From UBA5266 sp002411545 (GTDB lineage: Bacteria; Bacteroidota; Bacteroidia; Bacteroidales; WCHB1-69): 46,117 nucleotides of DNA. Positions 22,916 through 31,972 of this stretch are shown piece by piece (within the stretch, counting starts at the first letter, position 1; the number at the start of each line of letters is the position of its first letter). Location: NCBI GenBank assembly GCA_028693085.1, contig JAQUWC010000008.1, forward strand, positions 1 through 46,117, in the 5' to 3' direction. The notes beneath the pieces are model-generated. The model worked only from the letters and a program-made list of their open reading frames with translations. It was not told the origin of the DNA and did not search any database. The translations under genes were made by a program, and so were the position numbers.

Positions 22916-24802
22916 ATGAGTTCAATTAAATACGAAAATCTATACGATATCCTTGTTGTTGGAGGAGGGCATGCCGGATGTGAAGCCGCACGAGCCTGCG
23001 CATTGTTAGGATCCCGCACTTTATTACTTAGCATGAATTTAAATACGATTGCCTTTATGTCGTGCAACCCTTCCATTGGAGGAATTGCAAAAGGACAAAT
23101 TGTAAGAGAAATTGATGCCTTAGGGGGTTATACCGGTGTAATTGCCGATGAAACGATGATACAATTTCGGATGTTGAATCGTTCGAAAGGTCCAGCTATG
23201 TGGAGCCCTCGCTCACAAAACGACAAATTCTTATTTTCTTCCCATTGGAAATCTGCTTTGGAAAATACGCCTAATTTAGATCTTCGCGAGGATACTGTAA
23301 CGGAAATTATAGTTGAACAAAATAAAATCAAGGGTGTAAAAACGAAATTAGGAGCCTATTTCACGGCTAAAGCTGTAATACTTACTAATGGCACTTTTTT
23401 AAATGGTCGAATTCATATAGGAGAAATTAATTTTGAAGGGGGACGTTTAGGTGAAGGTGCATCCAAAAACTTGAGTGATAATCTGAAATCATTTGGATTT
23501 ACCTACAAACGCTTAAAAACGGGAACCCCTGTTCGTTTGGATAGTAGAACCATCGATTTTTCGAAATTAGAAGAACAAAAAGGAGATGAAAAAATCGGAA
23601 GTTTTTCCTTTTTACCAGTTTCTCATCCTTTGAAACAAAAAAGTTGTTGGATAGCATATACTAATCGAAATGTTCACGAAATATTACGCAAGGGGTTTGA
23701 TAAATCTCCTATGTTTCAAGGACGTATTCAAGGAATTGGACCACGTTATTGTCCTTCTATTGAAGATAAAATTGAACGCTTTGCAGGCAAAGATTTTCAT
23801 CAACTTTTTCTTGAACCAGAAAGTGAAAATGGTATTGAATATTATTTAAATGGCTTTTCATCATCTTTACCCGAAGAAATACAAGTTGAAGCATTACATC
23901 ACATTCCTGGTTTTGAAAAGGCACGCATACTTAAACCCGGTTATGCTATTGAATATGATTACTTCCCTCCTACTCAATTATATTCTTCGCTTGAAACTAA
24001 ATTAATTCAACATTTATTTTTTGCAGGCCAAATCAATGGCACAACAGGCTATGAAGAAGCAGCCTGCCAAGGATTGATGGCTGGAATTAATGCTCATAGG
24101 AAAATTAATGATTTACCTGTTATCATTCTCCAGCGCGATACTTCATATATCGGTGTATTGATTGATGATTTAATTACAAAAGGAGTTGATGAACCCTATC
24201 GAATGTTTACTTCGCGTGCCGAACATCGTATTTTATTACGTCAAGATAATGCTGATTTACGATTAACTCCGATAGGTTACCAAATCGGTCTTATTTCCAA
24301 AGATCGTTATCAACAACTTATGAAAAAAGAAAATCGAATTAAAAAATTTATTGATTTTTTAAAAAATTATTCTGTTAACCCAGATGAAATAAACTCGTTG
24401 ATTATTACGGTAAATTCTTCTCCTCTCATACAAAAAAATACTCTTTCAAAATTATTATTGCGTCCTGAAATTTCTTTACATCATTTAATTCAAGCCTTGC
24501 CTCTCCTTTCAACCTATGTTCAGAAAAATTATTTAAACGAATATGAGATTGAACAAGTAGAAATAGGGATTAAATATGAAAATTATATTTTAAAAGAAAA
24601 AGAATTAGCGGATCGTATCAATAATTTAGAAAAAATTAAACTAAATCCAGATTTTGATTACCATAGCATCTCTGCCTTATCTATTGAAGCACGTCAGAAA
24701 TTATCTCGTATAAAACCTATGACTTTAGGACAAGCTTCTCGGATCAGCGGTGTTTCTCCTTCTGATATTTCTGTTTTATTGGTTTTATTGGGACGAGCTT
24801 AA
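22916..24802 (+). CDS. mnmG: tRNA uridine-5-carboxymethylaminomethyl modification enzyme MnmG (628 aa)
   Basis: FAD protein that, with MnmE, installs the cmnm5 group on U34 of certain tRNAs. The N-terminal dinucleotide-binding motif is ILVVGGGHAGCEAARACALLG; other signatures are MSCNPSIGGIAKGQIVREIDALGG, GRLGEGASKNLSD with the RLKTGTPVRLDSRTI block, FFAGQINGTTGYEEAACQGL and the C-terminal region ISALSIEARQKLSRIKPMTLGQASRISGVSPSDI. The length is normal. The ATG at 22916 (MSSIKYENLYDIL) agrees with family N-termini. It is flanked on both sides by parS-like 16-mers, which is consistent with the frequent origin-proximal location of mnmG/gidA in bacteria. Confidence 0.97.
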   Translation: MSSIKYENLYDILVVGGGHAGCEAARACALLGSRTLLLSMNLNTIAFMSCNPSIGGIAKGQIVREIDALGGYTGVIADETMIQFRMLNRSKGPAMWSPRSQNDKFLFSSHWKSALENTPNLDLREDTVTEIIVEQNKIKGVKTKLGAYFTAKAVILTNGTFLNGRIHIGEINFEGGRLGEGASKNLSDNLKSFGFTYKRLKTGTPVRLDSRTIDFSKLEEQKGDEKIGSFSFLPVSHPLKQKSCWIAYTNRNVHEILRKGFDKSPMFQGRIQGIGPRYCPSIEDKIERFAGKDFHQLFLEPESENGIEYYLNGFSSSLPEEIQVEALHHIPGFEKARILKPGYAIEYDYFPPTQLYSSLETKLIQHLFFAGQINGTTGYEEAACQGLMAGINAHRKINDLPVIILQRDTSYIGVLIDDLITKGVDEPYRMFTSRAEHRILLRQDNADLRLTPIGYQIGLISKDRYQQLMKKENRIKKFIDFLKNYSVNPDEINSLIITVNSSPLIQKNTLSKLLLRPEISLHHLIQALPLLSTYVQKNYLNEYEIEQVEIGIKYENYILKEKELADRINNLEKIKLNPDFDYHSISALSIEARQKLSRIKPMTLGQASRISGVSPSDISVLLVLLGRA

Positions 24803-24818
24803 TGTTTCACATGAAACA
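24803..24818. other. parS-like site 2 (directly after the mnmG stop codon)
   Basis: TGTTTCACATGAAACA, one central base from the parS consensus and the exact reverse complement of site 1. Its first base follows the mnmG TAA at 24800-24802. As an inverted repeat it might also add to termination, but no T-run follows. Confidence 0.55.
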
Positions 24819-25121
24819 AACTCCTTATTTATCTGTATTTCCGTTTTTTACATCTGATTTCTTTTATTTTTTTCGATTAATACAATTCTAAATTCAACTA
24901 TATAAATAATAAAAAAGCCTATATCTTGTATTTTTCGGCCTTTTTGCACTTTATGAACTTTATATCATTTTTTGAAAAAAAGTCGATAAAATCGAATATT
25001 TTCATAATAATATTGTTTTCTAATACGTTAGAGATATCAAATCTTTGTTTCATAAATATTTTACTGCTATAATACGTCATAGGGTTCATACAGAAAATAA
25101 ATTTCTTACGTAAAAAAATTG
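24819..25121. other. AT-rich intergenic region between mnmG and the 1503-residue gene
   Basis: About 300 bp, more than 75 percent A+T by eye. It contains an imperfect inverted repeat, AAAAAAGCC (24911-24919) with GGCCTTTTT (24937-24945), a weak terminator candidate, and a short TCGAT-AAA-ATCGA hairpin near 24983. A minus-strand open frame (24919-25167, 82 codons) has no recognisable features and covers the forward promoter of the next gene. I found no DnaA boxes here. Confidence 0.5.
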
Positions 25122-25129
25122 TACTTTTG
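25122..25129 (+). promoter_or_regulatory. -7 promoter element TACTTTTG for the 1503-residue protein
   Basis: Exact match to TAnnTTTG, 62 bp before the ATG at 25192. Confidence 0.6.
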
Positions 25130-25191
25130 TCATGCATACAATATATAGACTGATTCGTATAATTCAATAACTATCAAAACCATATTTTGGA

Positions 25192-28100
25192 ATGAAAAAA
25201 ATACAAATATATCTCATCCTTTTCATCGTTTTTGCATCACGTCCTATTTTTAGTCAAACGCCGAAAAGCTTTAGCTCTTCTGCCGAAAATACGATTCCTG
25301 AAATGACAAGCTTTTTCGAATCGGCAAATAAATCTTACAAAATAGGTATCGATAGTATGAAGACATTCTTCCCTGAATTTTGGAGTGTTCTTTCTATGAA
25401 AGAACAGAAAGCTTTTCTTGATTTGGCAAATCAAATGTTAAAAAAGAAAATGAAACCTTTTCCTCATTTTGCTACATTCATAAAAACTTTTCACATTTTT
25501 TCGGAAAGCTATCCATCGGAAACAAATTTTAAAAACTTTATATTATCAATGAGTTATTATATAACAAATGATGCCAACCAATACACCAGTCTACTAGAAC
25601 TTTATTCGAATTTTATTCATGATGATATCCTTAGCTCGTTTGCTAAAACAAATTGGTACAGTCAAAATTGCAATACGTATTATTTTGAATTTGATAGTAT
25701 CCCAAAAATAGTTTTTCCTTCTTTGGACTTAATAGGAAGTAATGGAAATGACAGTATTATCATATATAATACAAAAGGAGTTTTTTATCCCTCTCGTTTA
25801 GAATTTATCGGTAAAAATGGTAAAGTAGATTGGAGTCGCGCAGGTCTTGATCCCAAGGAAGTTTATGCAGAACTCCCCTTTTTTTCCATCGTTTTAAAAA
25901 ATCCTTCTTTTGAAGTCGAAAATGCTCTTTATTATAATTCAAAATATTTTTCATCACCATTACCCGGAAAATACGAAGATAAAGCCATAAACACAAGCGT
26001 GAACTATGAAACGGCTACTTATCCTCGATTTTCCTCATATAATAAATATATAATACTGAAAAATCTTTATGAAAACATTGATTATGTAGGAGGTATATAT
26101 GTGAAAGGGAATAGTTTTTTGGGTCAGGGCGATGATAAAAATTTAGCTGAATTGCTTTTTAAACGTGATGGAAATGTCGTGATACGAACTAAAGCAAAAT
26201 CTTTTTTACTTAAAGAACATATCATAGAATCGACATTGTGTAATACATCCATTTACATTAAAAATGATTCCATTTATCATTCCGCCATTCATTTACGATA
26301 TAATGTCGATCGAAAAGAGATGTGGTTAATTCGCGGTGAAGACGGTTCTCAACGTATGCCCTTTTTTAATACCTATCATAAACTTGAAATGTATTCAGAA
26401 GCATTATTTTGGAATATGAATGAAGAATCTATCGAATTTAAATTTCTTCCCAGTACAGGAAGCGATAATACGGCTGTTTTTGAATCATCTAACTTTTATG
26501 AACAGCATCGTATTGATAAATTACGCGGATTTTCTCGTACAAACCCATTATATACATTATATGAATATTTTCGTGTCAATAACGTAAGAAAAGCCCATAT
26601 CGACGATATTGTGGATTTTTTTAAATATGCTGAAAGTGATGTGCGTAGTTTACTATTTCAATTTGTACAATATGGATTTATTGATTATAATATGTTAACT
26701 GACGAAGTGTATTATTACGATAAATTAGGAAATTATTTGATGAATGAAAATGGCAAAAAAGATTATGACATTATTCGTTTTATATCAACAGTATCATCTC
26801 AAAACAGCAATGCAAGTTTAAGTTTGCTTAATTATGACTTAACAATTAATGGTATTGATTTAGTAGTTCTTAGTGATTCTCAAATTGTAAATATTTTCCC
26901 TGCCGGGAGAAAAATCATTATGCAACAAAACCGAGATTTTATTTTTCATGGTAAAGTTGAAGCAGGTCTTTTCGACTTTTGGGCCACGAATTGTAAATTC
27001 TCTTATGATGATTTTACCATTAATCTTAACGTTATTGATTCAATTGTCTTATATGTTGAGGATAAAAGCCTTGCTATGAATTTTATGGGAGAATATCCCC
27101 TGCGTCGAATAGAAAGTTATATAGAAGATATATCTGGAATTTTATACATTGATCAAGCAAATAATAAATCAAGTCGTTTATCATTTCCTCGTTACCCCTA
27201 TTTTGTAAGCAAATCACCCGGAAAAGTCTATTATGATCATAATTTTGTCTATAACGGAGTGTACGATAGAAACAGGTTTTATTATCATGTAGATTTATTT
27301 ACGGTAACAAAAATGGATAATTATAACACCGATTCATTGACTTTCAATGGGTATTTATATTCTGACGGTATTTTTCCGGATATACACAAACCATTGAAAG
27401 TAAGACCAGATTTTTCATTAGGATTTATCCATTATACGGATGAAAATGGATTACTTGCCTATAATGGGAAAGGAATGTTTACTCAAAAAATTGATTTAAG
27501 TAATCAAGGTTTACGTGGAAGTGGAAAACTTGACTATACGCAATCACATGGTATAGGAAAAGATATATTATTTTTCCCGGATTCAATGAATGGAACCTAC
27601 GATATGTTTATGGTTGATGAACAAAGTATAGGAATTGAATATCCCGATGTGAAAGCTAAAAACGTATATGTTCACTGGGAACCTTACAATGATCAAATGC
27701 AACTTAGCAGCAAAGATTCTCCTTTCCAAATATTTAAAGAAGCTCAATTAATAGGAAATCTTCTAGTTTCTAGCAATGGTATTACGGGGCAAGGAAATAT
27801 AAAGTACAACATTGCGGAAATGAAAAGTGATAAATATGTCTTTTTACATCATGAAATGAATGTAGATAATTTAAATATTCGTTTAAAGGATACGGTACTG
27901 AATGATTACTTTGTTACAGCAATAAATCATAAAGCCTATATGAACTTTGAAAAACGTATAGGTAATTTTATTACGAATGGAGATCTTTCTTACATAACAT
28001 TTCCTATTAATATGTTTTACACGCGTTCACCTGAATTTGATTGGTTGATCGACGACGAAAAAATTGCTTTTAAATACGATGATCCTTATGCATCAACCGA

Positions 28101-29703
28101 TCTAAATACAACCAGCATACAAGAATTATATAGCATGGTTTCTTATGGAAATGAACTCATTTCAATACATCCGGATCAGGATTCGTTACAATTTACTGCC
28201 ATTAAAGCAACTTATGATTTGAAAAAACAAGAAATTCTTGCTGAAGGGGTAAGATTTATTGAAGTTGCTGATGCCGCTATATTTCCTAAAGAGGGAATAG
28301 TGAAAATTTATAAACGAGCCGAAATAGGTGCTTTACATGAATCGAAAATACTTGCCAATACCTACACAAAATATCATGAAATTTTTAATGTAACTACACA
28401 AATTTATTCTCGCAATGCATACAATGGAAATGGATATTATAACTATATCGATGAAAATAAAGAAAAGCAACTCATTCATTTCGATTCTTTATGGGTAAAT
28501 CGAAATAATTTATCTCGTGGAAGAGCTTTTATCAGCGACGATAGCCTAAATATTTTCACTTTAAGCCCACATTTTGCTTTCAGCGGGGAAACATATCTTA
28601 TTGCTGAAGATGAATTTTTAACTTTCGAAGGAGGAATAAACCTCTTACATGCTTGCGATACCATAAAGTATCCTGCGATTCGATTTAAAGGACTCATCAA
28701 TCCCGATTCTATTTTAATCCCCATCAATGAAACCACCAAAGATATAAATAATCGTAGCATTGTTGCTGCCATTTCATCCGATAGAAACGGAAGCATTTAT
28801 ACTGCTTTTGCCAGAGCAAAGAATGCCCCTTCTAATCCGGAATATATCAGTGCTAAAGGATATTTAATGTTTAACAAAGAAATAGAGTCCTACGTCGTTG
28901 CCGAACCGGATAAATTAGAAGACTTAGAATCCGAAGGGAATGCTATTTACCTGAATAAAAATGCCTGTATTGGCAAAGGGGAAGGGATGCTTGATTTAGG
29001 AACTAATTTAGGAAGGGTAGAATTTATTCCCATAGGGAACATTACTAATTATATGTTAGTCGATTCGGCTATTATTAGAATGGCTGCTACTTTGAATTTT
29101 TATTTCAATGAAGAATGTATGCGAATAATGACCGAAGAATTAAACGGAGCGTATCAACTAGACGGAATCGAAATAGTGGATAATTTAAATTATCAACATA
29201 CCTTAATGAATTTATTAGGGGAGAATGAATTTAGAAAACTGTATCCCGAATTAGCACAATATTATCGATTTAGAAAATTACCCAAACAATTAGAAATTTC
29301 CTTTGTTTTTGCCGATATCGAATTCACGTGGAATCAATCCAGCAATTCATTCATAAGTAGAAAAAATATTGGCATTGCCGTATGCGGTGAAAAAGAAGTA
29401 AATAAATATGTCCCCGGAATTATAGAAATTCAAAAGAAAAGCAATAAAACAAATCTTCAAATGTATTTTGAAATCGGCGACGAATGGTTTTATTTTTATT
29501 ACTTAGGAGCTTCCAATTCAATGCAAGTGCGTTCATCCATAGAAAAATTTAATGATATTCTAAAAGAAACTCCTCAAAAGAAACGTCAATTATCTTCTGA
29601 AAAAGATTTATCTTCTTATTCATATCGATTGGCCTCATTAAGTCTTAAAAAACGTTTCTTAAAAAACCAAAATTGGATAAGCGAAGAAGTAGATTCGGAA
29701 TAA
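25192..29703 (+). CDS. Very large exported protein of unknown function (1503 aa)
   Basis: I do not recognise a characterised family. A clear signal peptide (MKKIQIYLILFIVFASRPIFSQ) precedes a helical section of about 200 residues (residues 30-200) and then more than 1100 residues dominated by beta-strand-like segments with regular Gly/Asn/Asp turns, such as GKGMFTQKIDLSNQGLRGSG, ISDDSLNIFTLSPHFAFSG and KGEGMLDLGTNLGRVEF. Phrases like TAIKATYDLKKQEILAEGVRFIEVADAA resemble the strand-turn rhythm of LptA/OstA or AsmA-like beta-structures, which is only an impression. There is no T9SS C-terminal signal, so a periplasmic or inner-leaflet location is more likely than the cell surface. It is transcribed alone. 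Confidence 0.85.
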   Translation: MKKIQIYLILFIVFASRPIFSQTPKSFSSSAENTIPEMTSFFESANKSYKIGIDSMKTFFPEFWSVLSMKEQKAFLDLANQMLKKKMKPFPHFATFIKTFHIFSESYPSETNFKNFILSMSYYITNDANQYTSLLELYSNFIHDDILSSFAKTNWYSQNCNTYYFEFDSIPKIVFPSLDLIGSNGNDSIIIYNTKGVFYPSRLEFIGKNGKVDWSRAGLDPKEVYAELPFFSIVLKNPSFEVENALYYNSKYFSSPLPGKYEDKAINTSVNYETATYPRFSSYNKYIILKNLYENIDYVGGIYVKGNSFLGQGDDKNLAELLFKRDGNVVIRTKAKSFLLKEHIIESTLCNTSIYIKNDSIYHSAIHLRYNVDRKEMWLIRGEDGSQRMPFFNTYHKLEMYSEALFWNMNEESIEFKFLPSTGSDNTAVFESSNFYEQHRIDKLRGFSRTNPLYTLYEYFRVNNVRKAHIDDIVDFFKYAESDVRSLLFQFVQYGFIDYNMLTDEVYYYDKLGNYLMNENGKKDYDIIRFISTVSSQNSNASLSLLNYDLTINGIDLVVLSDSQIVNIFPAGRKIIMQQNRDFIFHGKVEAGLFDFWATNCKFSYDDFTINLNVIDSIVLYVEDKSLAMNFMGEYPLRRIESYIEDISGILYIDQANNKSSRLSFPRYPYFVSKSPGKVYYDHNFVYNGVYDRNRFYYHVDLFTVTKMDNYNTDSLTFNGYLYSDGIFPDIHKPLKVRPDFSLGFIHYTDENGLLAYNGKGMFTQKIDLSNQGLRGSGKLDYTQSHGIGKDILFFPDSMNGTYDMFMVDEQSIGIEYPDVKAKNVYVHWEPYNDQMQLSSKDSPFQIFKEAQLIGNLLVSSNGITGQGNIKYNIAEMKSDKYVFLHHEMNVDNLNIRLKDTVLNDYFVTAINHKAYMNFEKRIGNFITNGDLSYITFPINMFYTRSPEFDWLIDDEKIAFKYDDPYASTDLNTTSIQELYSMVSYGNELISIHPDQDSLQFTAIKATYDLKKQEILAEGVRFIEVADAAIFPKEGIVKIYKRAEIGALHESKILANTYTKYHEIFNVTTQIYSRNAYNGNGYYNYIDENKEKQLIHFDSLWVNRNNLSRGRAFISDDSLNIFTLSPHFAFSGETYLIAEDEFLTFEGGINLLHACDTIKYPAIRFKGLINPDSILIPINETTKDINNRSIVAAISSDRNGSIYTAFARAKNAPSNPEYISAKGYLMFNKEIESYVVAEPDKLEDLESEGNAIYLNKNACIGKGEGMLDLGTNLGRVEFIPIGNITNYMLVDSAIIRMAATLNFYFNEECMRIMTEELNGAYQLDGIEIVDNLNYQHTLMNLLGENEFRKLYPELAQYYRFRKLPKQLEISFVFADIEFTWNQSSNSFISRKNIGIAVCGEKEVNKYVPGIIEIQKKSNKTNLQMYFEIGDEWFYFYYLGASNSMQVRSSIEKFNDILKETPQKKRQLSSEKDLSSYSYRLASLSLKKRFLKNQNWISEEVDSE

Positions 29704-29848
29704 TTAAATTTTCTATAATTGAACATCGAAAGAAATAATTGATAAAGGATGTTTTTAATCATATATAGAATAACTATAATTAAATAAACGAGTACGTTAT
29801 CAAATATAAAAACATATTTTTTTCTTTGTTTATGATAATAAAATGTTG

Positions 29849-29856
29849 TATTTTTG
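29849..29856 (+). promoter_or_regulatory. Promoter of the glycosyltransferase operon (-33 TTG, -7 TATTTTTG)
   Basis: The -7 element is an exact TAnnTTTG match and a TTG at 29826-29828 lies 20 bp upstream, the best two-part Bacteroidetes promoter in the window. Confidence 0.7.
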
Positions 29857-29889
29857 CATGTCGTTTGTAATTAAAAATAAAACATAATA

Positions 29890-31050
29890 TTGAAACTTTT
29901 TGTAATACTTTCTCGTGTGCCCTATCCACTTGAAAAAGGAGATAAATTACGCGCATTCAATCAAATAAAGGAGTTATCAAAAAAGCACGATATATTTTTA
30001 TGTGCTTTAAATGACCATCGATTGCATCCTGAAGCAGAATCGATTTTAAAAGCATACTGTAAAGAAATTTATATTTTTCCAATCAGCAAATGGTCAATTG
30101 TTTTTAATGTATTACTTTTTTTCATAAAAGGCAAACCTTTACAATGTGGATATTTTTATCGACGAAGCATACAACGACACATAAACCGTTTGATCGATAG
30201 TATTCAACCGGACCATATATACAGTCAATTAATACGAACTACCGAATACGTAAAACATCAGAAAATAAAAAAAACATTGGATTATCAGGATGCTTTTTCA
30301 AAAGGGGTTAAACGAATGATGGCAAAAGCACCTTTTTGGAAACGCATTATTTTTTCCATAGAATATCGACGACTGCTTAGATACGAAAAAGAAATTTTCA
30401 ATTATTTCGATAATCATACTATTATTACACAGGTTGATAGAGTATTCATCCCACATCCATCAGCAAACAGTATAAGTGTTGTCCCAAACGGCGTTGATTT
30501 ATCCTTGTTTTCACCTATACAAAAAGAAAAAAAGTATGATTTAATTTTTACCGGAAATTTTTCCTATCCGCCCAACATAGATGCTGCTACATTTTTAGTT
30601 GAAGAAATTCTTCCCCTATTAAGGGAAAAATATCCTTCGATTCTCCTTGCTATTTGTGGAGCGAATCCAAGTGTGAAAGTTAAATTATTACAAGGGAAAA
30701 ATGTAGTTGTTACAGGGTGGGTCGATGATATACGTTTCTATTATGCACAATCACGAATTTTCATTGCCCCCATGCGATTAGGAACAGGATTACAAAACAA
30801 ACTACTTGAAGCCATGGCCATGAAAATTCCCTGCATTACATCTCCTTTAGCTAGTGAACCACTGAATGCTCAAGAAAAAAAAGACATTATAGTTTGTAAC
30901 AGTATTTTAGGTTATATAGATGCTATTGATATGCTGCTTTCACAAACCGATTTTTATAATCAGATTGCCGAAAATGCCTATTCCTTTGTCAAGAAAAATT
31001 ATAATTGGGAGCAAACAACCTCTATTTTAGATAAACTATTAACAAAATAA
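29890..31050 (+). CDS. Glycosyltransferase, GT4-like fold (386 aa)
   Basis: GT-B-type sugar transferase. The N-terminal half opens with LFVILSRVPYPLEKGDKLRAFNQIKELSKKHDI, typical of the family annotated as PEP-CTERM/exosortase-associated sugar transferases (TIGR03087-like). The C-terminal half has VVPNGVDLSLFSP, DLIFTGNFSYPPNIDAATFLVEEI, VVTGWVDDIRFYYAQSRIFIAP and the donor-site LGTGLQNKLLEAMAMKIPCITS. The initiator is TTG at 29890; no ATG in frame fits, and the promoter lies 33 bp upstream. It heads a compact operon with the transglutaminase-like gene (2 bp) and nspC (5 bp). Exosortase genes are not seen here. Acceptor and donor are unknown. Confidence 0.88.
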   Translation: MKLFVILSRVPYPLEKGDKLRAFNQIKELSKKHDIFLCALNDHRLHPEAESILKAYCKEIYIFPISKWSIVFNVLLFFIKGKPLQCGYFYRRSIQRHINRLIDSIQPDHIYSQLIRTTEYVKHQKIKKTLDYQDAFSKGVKRMMAKAPFWKRIIFSIEYRRLLRYEKEIFNYFDNHTIITQVDRVFIPHPSANSISVVPNGVDLSLFSPIQKEKKYDLIFTGNFSYPPNIDAATFLVEEILPLLREKYPSILLAICGANPSVKVKLLQGKNVVVTGWVDDIRFYYAQSRIFIAPMRLGTGLQNKLLEAMAMKIPCITSPLASEPLNAQEKKDIIVCNSILGYIDAIDMLLSQTDFYNQIAENAYSFVKKNYNWEQTTSILDKLLTK

Positions 31051-31052
31051 AT

Positions 31053-31967
31053 ATGACGGGATCTGAAATAAAAAAATCTACTCGAACATATAAAACGATT
31101 TTATCTTTGGTTAATATCGGTTTTTCTATTATACTGGCCGCATTTAGTGTTCAATTCTTTCCTCCCATTTTTTTAATAAACATACAAATTGATTTATTTT
31201 TATTCTTTCTCGTATTCTTTATTTTGCTTCAATTTATTATTGGTAAATATATCAAACGTATCATATACTTTCTTTATCCTGGAATCATTTTACTGATATT
31301 AATATCTTCTTTCGTTGGAATGAGTTGGAATATAAAAACCATTTATCATAATGCTGAAATAAATATCATTCAACTATTCAATAGCGTTTCTTCACAAGTA
31401 GAAATAAAACCTGCTGTAAACGCAATCGTTCCTCATATCAGTTTACAACAACGTATTCAACAAAAAGTTAATTATAAAGATTCTTCCGTCAGAGCATTTG
31501 CCGTTGAAAAATCATTACTATATTACGATGAATACTATTTTAAATTTGGACAGATATGCCGACAATTATCTTTAATAAGATATATTAGGGACAATTATAA
31601 ATATGTACGCGATCCCAATGGATTTGACTATTTTGCACCACCACAAGAAAGTATTTTGTTGTTAGCCGGTGATTGTGATGATTATAGTATTCTTATGGCA
31701 TCTACTTTAAAAGCCATAGGGGCTGATGTTCGAATTATTTGGGCTCCCGGACATGTTTATCCGGAGCTTTATTGTGGAAATAAGAATAGCTTTGATAAGT
31801 ATGCTGGAGCCATATATTCTTTCTTTGAAAAAGAAATCGGTAATAAAAAAATTTTTTATCGGCTGGATAAAAACGGTGATTATTGGATTAATATTGATTA
31901 TACCGATTTATACCCAGGCTCTACCTATTATAGTGAAGAAGTATTATCCATCATCTACATAAAATAA
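31053..31967 (+). CDS. Membrane-anchored transglutaminase-like protein (304 aa)
   Basis: Three hydrophobic segments at the N-terminus (about residues 17-36, 42-63 and 70-88; for example FLFFLVFFILLQFIIG) are followed by a periplasmic or cytoplasmic domain with a transglutaminase-core catalytic triad: Cys208 in LLAGDCDDYSIL, His234 in WAPGHVYPEL and Asp in YWINIDYTD. The preceding LIRYIRDNYKYVRDPNG is the usual helix before the core. Such domains act as cysteine proteases or amide-bond-modifying enzymes. It sits between a glycosyltransferase and nspC with almost no spacing, so a role in polymer modification or in amine conjugation is imaginable, but this is speculation. Confidence 0.85.
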   Translation: MTGSEIKKSTRTYKTILSLVNIGFSIILAAFSVQFFPPIFLINIQIDLFLFFLVFFILLQFIIGKYIKRIIYFLYPGIILLILISSFVGMSWNIKTIYHNAEINIIQLFNSVSSQVEIKPAVNAIVPHISLQQRIQQKVNYKDSSVRAFAVEKSLLYYDEYYFKFGQICRQLSLIRYIRDNYKYVRDPNGFDYFAPPQESILLLAGDCDDYSILMASTLKAIGADVRIIWAPGHVYPELYCGNKNSFDKYAGAIYSFFEKEIGNKKIFYRLDKNGDYWINIDYTDLYPGSTYYSEEVLSIIYIK

Positions 31968-31972
31968 ACACT

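Noticed and set aside
24919..25167. 82-codon minus-strand open frame between mnmG and the large exported protein
   Set aside because: It lies across the forward TACTTTTG promoter, has no promoter of its own and its composition (Ile, Lys, Phe, Asn) is that of random AT-rich sequence. A real small gene cannot be fully excluded.
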